From NCBI GenBank assembly GCA_035048485.1, contig CM068586.1, positions 33,668,563 to 33,732,562 of the forward strand: a stretch of 64,000 nt of DNA, in the 5' to 3' direction. Below the pieces are notes generated by a model. The model saw only the letters and a program-made list of their open reading frames with translations, was not told the DNA's origin and did not search any database. Source of the stretch: Pteria penguin (Eukaryota; Mollusca; Bivalvia; Pterioida; Pteriidae). Positions within the stretch are counted from its first letter, which is position 1. The number at the start of each line of letters is the position of its first letter. The translations under genes and the position numbers were made by a program. Below, one piece after another: positions 11,681 to 24,239 of this stretch.

Positions 11681-13804
11681 TAGACCATTCTTGCGCATTA
11701 ATCATGGACGCGGCCATTTTCAGATCACGCGACTATCCGCCATTAAGGTACTGAATATGGTTATCATCAGCTAGCCTAGTCTCGTATCATCAATCAAGGA
11801 ATTTTAAACAAGTTTACAAGTCCTTGCATCAGCTGATGCTACCTACTGGTATTTTTTTTTTTTCTCATTTGTATCTTAAATATAAAGTTGTTATGCGGTT
11901 TTAGGGTCTCGACAGTGATTATGACTGAAATAGAGACTATTTTCCATGGGTTGCCTTAGTAATATTACTTTACAAAACCTAAAGCAAACGGAGATAGATC
12001 CAATCTTATCGCTCATAATGCGACTTTTTATGAATAATTGACTGTATTGATCTATTAAAATTAAATTATTTAAGAGACATAAGTCTCTGATTATTCCCAT
12101 GATTGTTACTTCGATCCATGTCCCTATGTCGAGTTGTAGCTTGTACTAACAGAAAATGGATTTTGTAATAGGTGTAAAACCAGGTTGTCACCTGTGGTCA
12201 GTAATATCTCAGCTGAGGTATCCTTGGCAAAAGTGAAAGCTACATTCTAGAAACTGTCGTCCGTATTGCGCAATAAACTTACTGGATTTAAGTCGGCTGC
12301 TTACCCCATCATCCACAAGACTATTATTGATACACGTATATGTTGACTGGGGCAAATTAATCAACATTGCACACAGGAGGGAATCAGAGATGCACGCCCT
12401 TTTGTTATGCTAATTAGATGACCGCGCTCTACAATACACCGATTTTAACCCGTCGGATATCGCCCGGGGACATATAAACCAGTTGGTCTTTTCCTGCGAC
12501 GCGCTTCGGTTCAAATTCACCTAAAACTTTTTTCTTTAATCTTTTACGTTAATTCTATCTATGTGTAGAAATAATATTCTTCTTTTCATTCCTAACAAAA
12601 TCGAGACAAACTTGTATCATTAATCATTATAAGAATATTTTTAAAAGCAAGATTTTTAATGAGACGCTTTCATTTCCTGCCTTTTTCTAAACGTTTATTT
12701 CAATTTATATATATATGTTTGTTGCCATTTACGAGTTGTTGATATATGCAATCAGTGCCCCTGCCTTTACTACTGTTTGTTTAACTAATCAGTATTATCA
12801 CCCCAGGGGAAGCATCAGCGTCTGTGTCATTCATTAGTTATAAATATAAACAATGTTGTTTTTATATAAAAATTCAGATGGTAAGTGACAAACAAAATAA
12901 TGTTTTATCTTATATGCACTGCTGACGTGATATGAACTGTTTTACTCCCTCCTATGTAAAGAAGTGAAAAGAAAATGGCGATCCGGGCGGCTAGAGAAAA
13001 TTCGCATTGCAATATGTCCAATTACGTGTTGATAAATCCTTCAAGTCGTACTAAAACGGCAACTTTAATTTCTCCAATGTTTATAAAATGACTTCGTCTC
13101 TGTAGAGTTGTATTCAATTTTCATAGAACTGCAGGTCATGTTCCAAAGGATCATATCGAATTTGTTAAGGATTTTCCGAAACTATCAGCCCCAGGTTTTG
13201 CCAATACGGATAGTGTGAATTTGGAAATAGTTAAGTAGATGATGATATTTCTCATCCCCGGATATAACAAGTCATTTGCATACTAAATTTAGTGATATTT
13301 TGACTGAATAAAAGTTACGAAAAATCTTTGTTTGTGAAATGGTCTAGGTGTTGATATTGAAATTTGCCGAAACATAGAAGTTTTGAAAGTAGTCTATGTC
13401 TCTGATACTTATTTAATAAGTTTTATTATTATTTTATAATTATCTGATTAATCTGTAATACATAAATATATCATTCATTACTGAGCAAATAATTTAGCTT
13501 GGTGACCAAGATTTTTGTAAAGAGAAAGGTTCATTTCAAGTTCTTTTTTGTTTTTCATATTTAAATTTAAAACTGAAATTCATAAGACTATAAAAACAAA
13601 CACGTTTATTAATTTTCAATCACATTCACCGATCAGATCATTCAATTAAACGTTAATAAACACAAGTATTGTTTTAACCACTACGCTCATAGGTCATTTT
13701 TCTATCTCGATAACTTTTTTCAGTACCGTAATGGCGGATACGATCGCGACACCTATCGGTAAAGGGCAGATAACTATTGAGTAACTGTCCAGCAGAATGG
13801 TCTA
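11681..13804. mobile_element. 2.1-kb element with imperfect ~75-bp inverted ends
   Basis: The outer ends TAGACCATTCT and AGAATGGTCTA are exact inverses. Further in, CGCGACTATCCGCCATTA and GTACTG on the left (to 11754) match, in reverse, CAGTAC, TAATGGCGGATA and TCGCGA on the right (13723-13750). TA adjoins both ends. No transposase or other gene is seen inside. Confidence 0.6.
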
Positions 13805-14104
13805 TATAAAGCGAAGAATACAAACGACACCAATGCTTGATGTTCGTATAAATGACTTCAACTAATATATATATACTCGTAAAAGTAAGTGTTCTGTTTC
13901 ACAGATTTGAACAGTCCATGCTTTTTGAGCCATTTGCCAGTTTGTTTTTTTTTTTTCTGTAACATAATGATAAATTGATGACTGGTATTTGATCACAAGA
14001 ACATCTGTTAACCATTACGATAAATATAGAACATATATTCTTTATAATTTAATGCACCATATGCGCATTTCGACAACTTATTCCTTACATTTTAAATTCA
14101 TTTT
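13805..14104. other. Intergenic, nothing recognised
   Basis: AT-rich stretch between the inverted-repeat element and the duplicated block; no coding or repeat signal noted. Confidence 0.5.
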
Positions 14105-14280
14105 AAGGGTGGATAAATGCCACAAGTAGAATTATTTTACTTCCAAAACACTACTATCGTTAATCAATAGCAAAACGTGTACGAGTATTAATGTCGAGAA
14201 TTCGAGTGGAAAATCAAAAACTCAGTCAAATACTATTATTAAACTCCTGTCGAATATCTGTAATATATATGATGCGATGA
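14105..14280 (+). repeat. Copy of the 3' flank of the secreted HYR/sushi gene
   Basis: Closely matches 24785-24965, which lies just downstream of the last exon of the secreted gene. Shared landmarks are AAAACGTGTAC, TTAATGTCGAGAATTCGAG, TGGAAAATCAA and GATGCGA. It marks the left side of the rearranged duplication. Confidence 0.8.
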
Positions 14281-14599
14281 ATCACGGGCATATCTATGCT
14301 CACATTTATTGTAAAAGATTAGCATCTAAAATATCTTATCATTTCTGATCAACTTGCAGAAATCAAAAAATGTTATCTGAGTTGAGCACACTTGAAGAAA
14401 TATATTATTACTAACGATCTATGAAATCTACATCTACAGCATAGGCTCTCGTTTAATACATGTATATCAAAAATTTTTTTTTTCTGCACTGGGTCTAGAG
14501 TAGAGTTAGTGATTGTTATAAATATAGTCACGCTGGTGACTTAACAGAGAGTCTGAAGCATACCTATGTACTTCAGTTACATCTGGACTTTTCTCAAAC

Positions 14600-16060
14600 A
14601 TACAATATTATAATTATAAATATTGGACTTGTACTGAGTTGTGTTATGCCATGAGATTTTTTATGAATAATATTTATGTACAATTTAATGACAAGATTTA
14701 TCAACTGATTATTGGGATTCCTATGGGCACCAACTGCCCTCCATTTATAGTAGATTTATATTTATACTGTTATAAAAGAGACTTTATGCATTCTATTCAA
14801 ACCTCTAAACCGTTCGACCTTATTGATAAGTTCAATGACACCTCTAGATATCTTGATGATATTTTGGATATCGAAAACTATATTACTGAAATTTATCCAC
14901 CTGGACTTCAATTAAACAAAGCCAAAGCCAAAGCTATACATATACGATAAACATGACAATTTTGGATTTCCTATTGTATATTTATCTTTTCTAGACGGTG
15001 ACGTCCTCAGACTCCCATCATATGGTAAATATTTGGCCAATTGGTTCGGTTCGGTAGAGCGTGCACTAACGTTTTTTTCACGTAGAAATTCTCTTATTAC
15101 TTTTATAATTCTTACTTAGGGTTATAGATATCAAACTTTTGGTAAATTCTACAGATCCTATTCAGACATTTTATAAAAATTCAACTTTTCATCAATACGT
15201 ATCCAGCGAAATTTCCCATCCCAAATTCTACGGTGATCTTGTGTACAAACTAATGATGGTCAAAGGTTCCGATAAATTCATATCGGCAGGTTCTAAAATT
15301 ATTAAACATCTTCGACATCGACAGTATGACCCTGAGACCATCGCTAAAACCAACGGTCTTTATTGGGTCCCTCTACAACCCAGTACAGACTTTCACTTGA
15401 GCATTGCACGCTAACAGAGCGATGGAGACTCTATGACGGGCCTTGGCCAAATCTTTTCAGAGGAGAAAAGGTCCTGATCCTATTGTCTTCTGACTGTTAG
15501 TCGGGACTCCTTTTGATCAAGGATTTGAGCTCGCTTATAGACGGGCAGAGCACGGTTTACTTATGTTGATGTCGCCTTACATATTTTGATAGCAAAATAT
15601 TATTCTAGAAATGTTTTGTGTGTAAAATTTTTTTATGACATCTCGTCTTAAAAACCTGTTGATCCTTATTCTCTATATGAAGGATTATTTATAAATTTTT
15701 AAATCTGTGTCCTTTGATTGGGCTGCTTTTGCGGTAAGTAGGAAGGTCTGCGTCAGTAAACCAGTTAACCACGCCAATTAAGTGACGTTTGTTACTATAA
15801 TTGACAGTCCTAAGTCTGCATAGTAACCGCAGCACAATCGAATATTTTTGGAATGTCGTTTTTCTGTGTATATTTTACTATTATCATTTTTTGTTTGCAT
15901 GTCCTTGGTAATTTGTGTCATACAGCTTTGTCAGATGTCTTCTGTTTTCTATTTCTTAATTTATGTTTTTCGGGGAAAAAGAATGATTTGACAGCTGTAA
16001 AACGATTGTTCATTCAATTTACTTTTTTGTATAAATGGTGAACTATGATCAGTCAGTAAG
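14600..16060 (+). pseudogene. Retroelement RT copy, subfamily 1, frameshifted
   Basis: Reading frames at 14639-14950 and 15139-15414 hold fragments of one reverse transcriptase. The first has NNIYVQFNDKIYQ, then [10 protein letters not shown] and RYLDDILDIEN, the catalytic YxDD box. The second has [20 protein letters not shown]. The pieces lie in different frames with stops between, and motif spacing is shortened, so the copy is dead. The tail continues to about 16060, where the copied gene sequence begins. Related copies are at 33230-34980, and on the minus strand at 22436-23541, 35601-37052 and 54072-54957. Confidence 0.85.
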
Positions 16061-16192
16061 CAATCACCTGTATCCAACTGTAACATTCAGAATGTGAGAG
16101 TTCTTATCAAGGGCAGATAAATCACCTTATTGGAGCTTTCGATATATAACCATGCATATATATTGTATACATAAGTTATATTTATTACGTAG

Positions 16193-16316
16193 ACCACATT
16201 GCTGTCTACGTTATCAGTGACTGTAGGTAGATTGTAGGTCACAATTGCCGATGTCTGTCTTTCAGGAGCTGTGATGTACATCGTTTGTTGACATGTTATT
16301 ACAGGCGATGTGATAT
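16193..16316 (-). pseudogene. Decayed copy of the first HYR exon
   Basis: 124 nt, the same length as the exon at 35102-35225, encoding PVITCQQTMYITAPERQTSA and then [14 protein letters not shown]. The acceptor TTGTAG is intact, but the donor GTACGT of the parent has become CTACGT here. The HYR half-domain is therefore probably not spliced. Confidence 0.85.
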
Positions 16317-16438
16317 CTACAATACATAATGGAATTAACAATAAAATGAAGGAAGGAAAGAAGGAAGGCAAGAAGGAAGGGAAGAAGGAAGAAAAAAGCG
16401 ATTATAAGGATATTTCTGTGATCATCTAATACATATAC

Positions 16439-16520
16439 CTTCATATGAAACATGGTAAGAACTGAGTCGACTCCATCCATTTGGATTTTTAACGACACAT
16501 TTCTATCCCTCGCGCATAGT
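16439..16520 (-). pseudogene. Decayed copy of the Cys-rich exon
   Basis: Aligns with 35335-35417 but is one base shorter (GATAGAAATG against GATAGAAAATG), which shifts the frame. Its acceptor is TGTGG where the parent has TGTAG. Both faults argue that the copy is non-functional. Confidence 0.85.
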
Positions 16521-16779
16521 CCACATTTCCAATTTTTTATATTATCAGATTCAAAAAGTAATTACACAATTCTGAATTAAAACATTTCTGAATATTGAGT
16601 ATTGTATGTTAAGTATTTAATTTACTTGTATTTCTTGTATATATGATGATAACTGATATCGAACAGATTAATTTAAAATGCAAAGTGACGCATCAAAATA
16701 TACAAAAACAAAAACATATCTAAAGTGCCTCATTCATAATATACCAATTCAATTTTCAATACGATCTGGGATTTTATAA

Positions 16780-17110
16780 CCTCTCAATTTGAGAAACTTG
16801 TTGATCCTTGTTTTTTATATGGAGATTAATTGTAGATTTTAAAATCTAAGTCTTTTGATTATACTGATTTAGTGCTGAGAGAGACCCGTAAACCGGTCAA
16901 CCACACCAATTTATTGACTACTGTCAAATAGATTGACGGTCCTAAATTGGTATCGCAACTGCACTTTAATCGAAAGATTTTGTGATGTTTATGTGTTGTT
17001 ATTTTTCTTTAATTATTGTAATATTAACAGTATACTTCAGTGGTGACTTCTGTCATACGGCTGAGTCAGATGCTTCTATCTTTATTTGAATGTAGAATAA
17101 GTGCCTTATT
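16780..17110 (+). repeat. Solo 3' tail of an RT retroelement
   Basis: Carries the tail landmarks seen after the RT at 15640-15950: CTTGTTGATCCTTGTT, GTAAACCGGTCAACCACACC, ATTGACGGTCCTAAATTGGT, CATACGGCTGAGTCAGATG. No RT part adjoins it. The same fragment recurs at 38775-39010. Confidence 0.75.
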
Positions 17111-17744
17111 TAGTGTTTTCATGCAGGAATAAATTACAATGGCTGATGCATTTATTAGATATAATGCACCTTAGCACCAAATGAGACACTTATTCTATAT
17201 ATATGCGCTTTTATCGTCAAAATATCATACTGGAAACTTCCATTTCCTATTTATAAACCGCATCATTAAATCATTCCGGAGGGAAGTCATAAATTGAAAG
17301 AAAAAGCCGGTGTCCCATGACAACATAACGTTTATCCAGAATGACATACTTTCGTCGAATGTCAAGAACTTTAGCGCAAAATACGACTTTAATGACGCCA
17401 CGTAAGGTTGGAAATGTCGAACCTTTCATTATGACGTCCTAAGCTTAACAATCGAAAGTTAAACATCGCTTTCTATGCTGAAAAGTGGGTCAAATATGGG
17501 GCGTTATGACGTCACCGATCAATATAATTTATACAGGAATAAAATACGTAGGTCTTGAAAACTTTATCTCAATTACAATTACAGTGGTTGTGCATATATA
17601 TAGTAACAATAAATCAGAAAAGAAATCTGATGAGTGTCCTAATATTGTAATTGCCATAAAATGATTCTTTTCAACTTATATTTCATGTAAGAGATTTTCT
17701 TCACAAAAAAGCAAAACAAAACAAACAAACAAGCAAAAAGCACA
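17111..17744. other. Duplicated-block sequence, no gene seen
   Basis: Lies between the solo retroelement tail and the Gla-like exon copy. A search by eye for the exon missing between the Gla-like and Cys-rich exons found no convincing candidate. Confidence 0.4.
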
Positions 17745-17758
17745 CAAACACACACACA

Positions 17759-17834
<76 letters not shown>
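17745..17834. repeat. (CA)n microsatellite
   Basis: About 40 CA units with a few interruptions at the left end. The long Cys-Val open frame on the opposite strand is an artefact of it. Confidence 0.97.
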
Positions 17835-17835
<1 letters not shown>

Positions 17836-17953
17836 GAAATATATTCATAGGACATCCGACTTTAAAAGCCATTAAACTGATTTAAGATACTATGACTACC
17901 AGACTGATGTAACGTTTAATGAAAAATCCCTTTTGCAAACTGCGTATACTTGC

Positions 17954-18105
17954 AACACGATGACTGCCAAGAACCTCTCTTACTTCTTCATAAGAGCATG
18001 TACCCGGTTCGGTACATTCTTCATACAAACTACGTTTTGTCCGATGTGATTGTAGATATCCATATGCTGCTTTCTTACTTTGAAATGGTACTGATTCCTG
18101 ACCAT
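17954..18105 (-). pseudogene. Copy of the Gla-like exon
   Basis: 152 nt, as at 39474-39625, with an open frame encoding [24 protein letters not shown] and [15 protein letters not shown]. The acceptor is present (CATAG). The donor GTAAGT of the parent is GCAAGT here. GC donors can work, but with the damaged exons downstream of it this is more likely decay. Confidence 0.85.
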
Positions 18106-18369
18106 CTATGATTAAGATGAAAAGAAACAATATTTTTAATCATAACATTTAGTTTGACCTTATGCATGTTTACCAGGATCTCATGCAGGTTATATTCAGG
18201 TTACTTTATACTATATATTTTTTCGCAAAAGTTAACAGTAGAAGCCAACGCCAGACGTCGTCGGTGCTTGGAAGAAAAAAGAGGAAAAAAGAGTGCTTGG
18301 AAGAACTTTCAATTTAACATTCAGATATATTTATCATATAAACTTATTTTATGTAAATAATATAAATCA

Positions 18370-20480
18370 TATCCTAACGATCTCGAAATTTAAGATATAA
18401 AAGATTCCAGCTCCTACCTTTTGTACCTAGAATTTCAACTGAATATTGATTCAGATAATATTGATATTCTTTATGTCTCAACTAATCCGATATGCTAGAA
18501 TTTCTTCAGACTACAATTCTTTCATTTATTGAGCCAGGCTACTGAGTGTAAAGTTAATATAAGGATATGATATCTTTGCCACGGTATTAACGTTACCACC
18601 TTTTAAATAAAGAATTAAATAACCTTAAAATTATCTTATGGCGTACCGTGGGTGTGGCGGGTTTATAGGGGATGCTTACTCCACCATGGCAATTGATCCC
18701 ACCTCTGGTTCTCTCAGGGGTATGTGTTAGTCTCTATCTCTATTTTGTTTAGAAATCTAGTATTATGAATACTCCTTAGATCACTGGATACCCCTCAGTA
18801 TCTTAGCACTTTACTATCTGCTTCACACTTAGACTTATTTGTCCATCGATACTGTTGGTCAGTTGCATACCACCTTTTATGAGAAACGTGACGATTTCGA
18901 CTTCCATGTCATTAATTATCCCCTCCAGAGTAGTAACATTCTGTCTTCGCTTGAATATGGCATTTTGATATTACATATTATACGCTTTGCCAGAACATAA
19001 TCCTCTAATGAATGTTTGCTGTACGGGCTAGGCCCAAAAACCCCATAAACTACTCACACAATACTACGAAATCGAACATGTGAAATCGTCACTGAAGAAG
19101 TTATTATGTCGATGCAAGAACAATGAAGGGTAATATGAAGTAACCCTTTCCAGAATGTTATACGATATTCTGGAACACTATCATACACAGTGACGTCTTT
19201 TTACCAATCTGACAAAATTACCCATATAAGACTGTATAACTATATTACTATGTAATTTATATGATTCCATATAAGCATCGATTTATATCTGGATCTTTCA
19301 AGTGTTCCACTAAGCCTCTTTCCATAATACTGAGTAAAATTCAAAATCAAACATGGTGTTCCGAGATACTCCCCTACTGCTTACTCGGGAAACGGGATCA
19401 ATCATACGTGGATGCTAAAGAATTCCAAGGAACTTCTAGAGCACATGGATCTCCTATTTTTAGTAATGTCACTAGTATCAAGTCTTTTGGCTTTTCGGCT
19501 CTTTATATTATCATTCCTCATCAAAATTGAAGAACAGAATAATATCTATTACTCAAAATGTCTTCTTTCACAAATATGGAACTCGTAGGTATAAGTTACT
19601 CGTTCAAGACCACAATGATACATATTTTGTAGAAGAGTCCAGCAGCAAATATACAAAAACAGAGATCATCTAAATTTTCGAATTTCTTATGGATATTTTT
19701 GTGATTTTTGGTGGGAACGTTTTTCAGCAGATAGTTGGCATGCCGATGGGCACAAAATGCGCACCTCTTCTGGCGGACAATTATTGTGCTCAAACTAATG
19801 TAAAATATGGAAATAACTGATGTCACATGACTATAGCACTAACAACAATGTACCGCAGTGGACATTTACGGACCCCTAAAATGCAGTGGTGAGACCAGGT
19901 GCCCGTGAACGTCTCCTGCTTGGCTGGCCACACCCGCCGTGAATGCCCCTACTTACAGAGGAAACAGATATAATTCAGCACTGTATATATACATGAATGT
20001 GAACAAACACTGTGTAGAAAGTGTCACAGCCGCATAACACCAGGAAAAATGGTATAATAACACTTAAGTTAAACCCTCCGCGGGGAACTGTCTTACGAGC
20101 TCCGCACTGCAAAGGGAAGAATACTTCAAACAATTTTTGCTCTCCAAAGGCAATACTCAAACAGCATCTCGGTTCAATCTTACATACAGATACGAAGACG
20201 TTTTGTCGATTAACAACCTTGTATATAAAAATCACCTCAAGATCATATTTTCAAAGGAACTCGAGATAAAACATAAAGCTGAGAGCGTTTTACATCTTTA
20301 CTTCCTGAATTTGAGGGGTTGTTGCAAGACTTTTGCCACCGGTATTGCATTTAAGTGGCGAACGCTTACCTTCCCCGGTACCTGGTCTCACCTCAGTTTA
20401 ATTGAGCTTCGTATTTGTCTGGAAATGACCTCTAAACGATATTGTCCTTTAATTCCATTAACTTCGAGATATGGTTAACC
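18370..20480 (+). pseudogene. Scrambled RT retroelement fragments, subfamily 2
   Basis: Successive fragments of the RT occur in several frames. They include YKHRFISGSFKCSTKPLS (19261 on), SFGFSALYIIIPHQ (to 19530), an IFVIFGGNVFQQIVGMPMGT-like block at 19686-19760, and pieces of the region after the YIDD box near 18850-18960. An unrelated stretch begins at about 19790, inside the frame. Much of it is repeated at 39780-40365 and 45020-46100, so these are one fragment assembly duplicated with the surrounding block. Confidence 0.7.
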
Positions 20481-21560
20481 CTTAGTTTTTTCTTTGTTGT
20501 TTACTTTCCTATACATCATTGTTTGTCATATGTTTTTCATATCATCGCTTACACTTACACATTGTTGCATATACTCATTATTTCACCCTAGATGTACATT
20601 TCGTTTATTCTGAGAAACTCTTTCACTTAACCATCTGAACGTGGTTGATTGTACCGTAGTATGATCGATGGACAAGTCTGGACAGTAAAAAGTGATAATG
20701 ATTCTGGTGTTCTAAGGAGTTTCTCATAGTGTTAAACATCGTATTTAGAGAGTCTGGATCAGTTTTGAAAATTATTGTAGTTTGCCACCATTTCTTTCCC
20801 GGATAATCCAAGGCCTGTAAAATTTCCTCTCCCTTGTTTCCTCATTTTGTACGTCAACATATTTGCAAACAAAAACTTGAAAAGAAAAATAGTTTAAATA
20901 CCATTTCAGGCAATCGTTCCTCTATAAAATAAACCCAATAATTATTAGCCGGCTGTTACCCTAGCGTTTACTTGTAGAGAACAGGTGTGGCTATTATTTG
21001 ATGAGTAATAGCGATTACGTTATAAGGTGAGCGCTAATATAGGTTGAGTGTCATTTATTAGATGCCAATTCCCATTAACAATGGTCCATATCTTATCTAA
21101 TAATTTCAGCATTAACATACAGAAATATTGTCTTCATTTCAAAAATTGGAAGAGATTTACACGAAATTCGACGTAGTCATTTGTGAAGTGAATAAATGAT
21201 AGATAAAATCAATTCAATTGTTCAAGCATAATCTGACTGATAGACATAAAAAAAATCTGCAAAAAGAGAAAAACAAAAAGAAATACGTGAACTCCTAAGC
21301 GGTTGAAATTAGGCTTTTGGAAAGAGTACTAGTAATATGTATTTCAAAAACCTCATTTTGCCATTATTGCAAAAACTGATATTTAGACTCAATCCCGAGT
21401 GTGCGTGCGTATGTATGTGTGTGTAGGTGCGTGTGTTTAGGTGTGTGTGTGTGTGTGTGAAGAACCAAATTTCACTGGCTGAACTACAAACAAAATGCAT
21501 TTATATAAATTGAATATTACTGATTTTAAAATACTTTTTATCAAGGATTAGAACGTCGTT
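20481..21560. repeat. Right part of the duplicated block
   Basis: Matches 46860-47975 in the same orientation. Landmarks are ATTCTGAGAAACTCTTTCAC, CTTAACCATCTGAAC, GCAATCGTTCCTCTATAAAA and ATTTGATGAGTAATAGCG. The match fades near 21500, at the TG-rich tract and TGGCTGAA motif. An interrupted TG microsatellite lies at 21398-21460. Confidence 0.75.
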
Positions 21561-21642
21561 CTTGTTAATTCATTCCAGTGAAAGATTAAAGACACTTGTT
21601 TTTAGATACATCATTAAATACGGCATGATATATATGATGTAG

Positions 21643-22316
21643 AGATGATGGATAAATCCAAAGCACAAGTCCAAAAATCATAAAACCAGAGGACATACAA
21701 AATCAGTGAAAATGAAAAACAAATGGAAAATAACAAAATATGTCTACTTGAAGAGCATATGTGAACCCCTGTGATGGAGTGAGATCAGGTGCCCGGGGAG
21801 AGTGAGCATCTTCTGTTTGCTAGCAACACCCGTCACATATACCCCGTAGAAAGAGTCAGATCGTGTAAATTCCATATGTATTTAATTATGGAGAAGTCGA
21901 AGTAGGTAACCTTCTAGTATAGAAGGTGTCAAATCTGTGTAAAATGATCGGAATCGGTCTCAGTCCAGAATATCATTTAAAAGTCTGGATAACGAGATAT
22001 CATATGGAGTAATAAGAGTCTCGTAACGACCATAGAATTTCCTCAGTGACGTTGCTAGTCTAGCACATATATAACCCTGGTTGAGCAGCTTAACTGGAAG
22101 TCGCCTAGCCCTCAGAACAAAGTCACTGTAATTTGAACATGCTCTGGAATAACGTATTAACTGAGATATGAATACGCCGTATGCGGGCGATGATGGAATG
22201 TTGCTACTTATGAAAGGAAAGTTTGTGATAGCGAAATTGAAATCGTCACGTTTGTCATAGAGTGAGGTGTTCAATTGACCATTAATGTCGAAAGACAACA
22301 TAATATCTAAATACGG
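21643..22316 (-). pseudogene. 5'-truncated RT retroelement, subfamily 2
   Basis: Very close to 50029-50700, the 3' end of the best-preserved copy. It keeps only the C-terminal part of the RT (open frame 21960-22301: YDKRDDFNFAI, YGVFISQLIRYSRAC, LRKFYGRYETLI) and the 3' UTR. The RT fingers, palm and YIDD box are missing. Homology stops abruptly at about 22312, as expected for incomplete reverse transcription. Confidence 0.85.
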
Positions 22317-22435
22317 AGGATGCTAAATGAAACAAAGTGTAAAATAGATGGATGATTTAATTGGCAGATATCGAATCGAAAGTACGAAATTGTAATGAAA
22401 AATAGGTAAGAATAAAAGTGCTCACTATATAAAAG

Positions 22436-23541
22436 AAAAAAGAGGAGTTACTGGCTCAGTTATGTGGCAGAAGTCACCATGGAGCTATACAATACATGAA
22501 TATAAATAATATAATAGAACATATAACACATTACAAAAATATTTGATTGTAGTGCAATTACGATACCGACTTAGGACGGTCATTTAATTTGACAAAAGTC
22601 AAAGAAATGGTGTGGTTAACCGGTTTACGGGCCCACCTTCCCACTCACCGTAACAGCAGAACAATCAAAGGACGTACATTTAAAAATTTATAAATAATCC
22701 TCCATGTAAAGAACTAGGGTCAACAGGTATCGCATTTTGAGGTCATAAAAATATAAACACGTAAGGTATTGTAAAACACATAACGGTATAAAAATATATG
22801 CGACATCAACATGATAAACCGTGCTCTGCCAGTCTGAAAGCGAGCTAAGACCCTAGATCTGTAGGAGTCCCGACTAACAGTCAGAGGGGACGAGGTTCAG
22901 GACCATGTCTCCTCTGAAAGAGGTTTGGACAAGGCCCGTCATATAATCCCCACCGCCCTGTTAGTCAGCGTGCAACGTTCAAGTAAAAGTCTGCATAAGG
23001 CTGTAGAGGGGCCAAATACAAGACCTATAGTCTTTTTGATGATCTCAATATCATATTGTCTATTTAGAAGACGTATGACTATTTTATTACATGATAAAAT
23101 AACGTTATCGGAGCCTTTTACTTTCCTTAGTTTATATACGAGACCACCGTAAAAATTAGGATGGGAAATTCCATTGGATACATACTGTTGAAAAGAAATA
23201 TTTCCAAATATAGATAGAAGTCCTGAATAAGATCTGAAGAATTTGCCGAATGTTTTTCTTAGCTTGTGATATCTGTAACCCTGAGTTAAAAGTTTAGTAG
23301 TAATTTGTAAATTTCGTTTATGAAAGTCCAAAACATCGGTGCAGCCTCTGACAAATCGAACTAAGTGAGATATATAGATACCATATGATGGGAGTCGAGG
23401 GACATCGCCATCCAAGTAAGGGGAATTTACAATAGGAAATCCAAAATCCTCACGTTTATCATAAATATTAGTATATATTAGAAAGAATTTTGTCAATATT
23501 TCAATTTTTTGATTTTCTATGAAATTTTTAAAGACTTCCAA
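22436..23541 (-). pseudogene. 5'-truncated RT retroelement, subfamily 1
   Basis: An open frame of 200 codons (22939-23541) covers the RT region after the YIDD box: [44 protein letters not shown]. The 3' UTR runs to 22436 and ends in the same GAAAAAAGAGGAGTTACTG junction as the copies at 35601 and 54075. The catalytic core is absent, so it cannot be autonomous. Confidence 0.85.
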
Positions 23542-24189
23542 ATGTAGTTGTATAGGGACTATTCTTCACATGTTTGACTTCTGCTGTTATGTCACATCAA
23601 TTTTTACATTTCATCCAAATGGGTCAACAGATGGTGCCACCATGTCTAAAAACAGGTCTCAAAATGGTACATATAACACTTGGTAATTAAAATATGGAGA
23701 GTAGCGGTTCAAATCCCGCTGTGGTCAAAGTTTTTTTTTTCATTTCTTTACACATCTAAATAAGTTTCTCAACACTCAACATATGAAATTAGACCATTTT
23801 AAGTTGGATCTCAACAATATTTGAAACAATTGTTGTTCATGGCCCAGACTTGCAATCGGTCAATCGGTCTCTTGCAGAGACAGAGCAAATGCTTAATATC
23901 AAATATCAAAATCACCTGAATGGATGAGCAAAAAACTGTTGTTGTTTTTCATTCTCGTCTGAAATAAAATTTGACATATTTTCAACATTTGTGTTGACTT
24001 AGTCACAGTAATGCAAAAATAAATAATACTTCCTTCCTGCATGACTGATAATCTAAGTACTCAGGTGTGCGATATAGACCCACTTGGGCCTCTTGTTTGC
24101 TTTTGTATTGTATTGCTATTGTAGGCTGCATTGTTTGCCTTTTATTATTATCAGAGACATACACTACTTAAGTCTATGTCTTTGTTATT

Positions 24190-24239
<50 letters not shown>

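Noticed and set aside
12460..12535. TATAAA followed by a GC-rich patch and GGTTCAAATTC, possible small RNA gene or promoter
   Set aside because: The T-arm stem does not pair, no terminator or folded RNA is evident, and no gene follows.
17639..17872. Cys-Val repeat protein
   Set aside because: Direct translation of the (CA)n microsatellite.
23695..23725. tRNA-like GCGGTTCAAATCCCGCT stretch
   Set aside because: The T-arm is out of register by one base and no acceptor, D or anticodon arms can be formed; at best an old SINE remnant.
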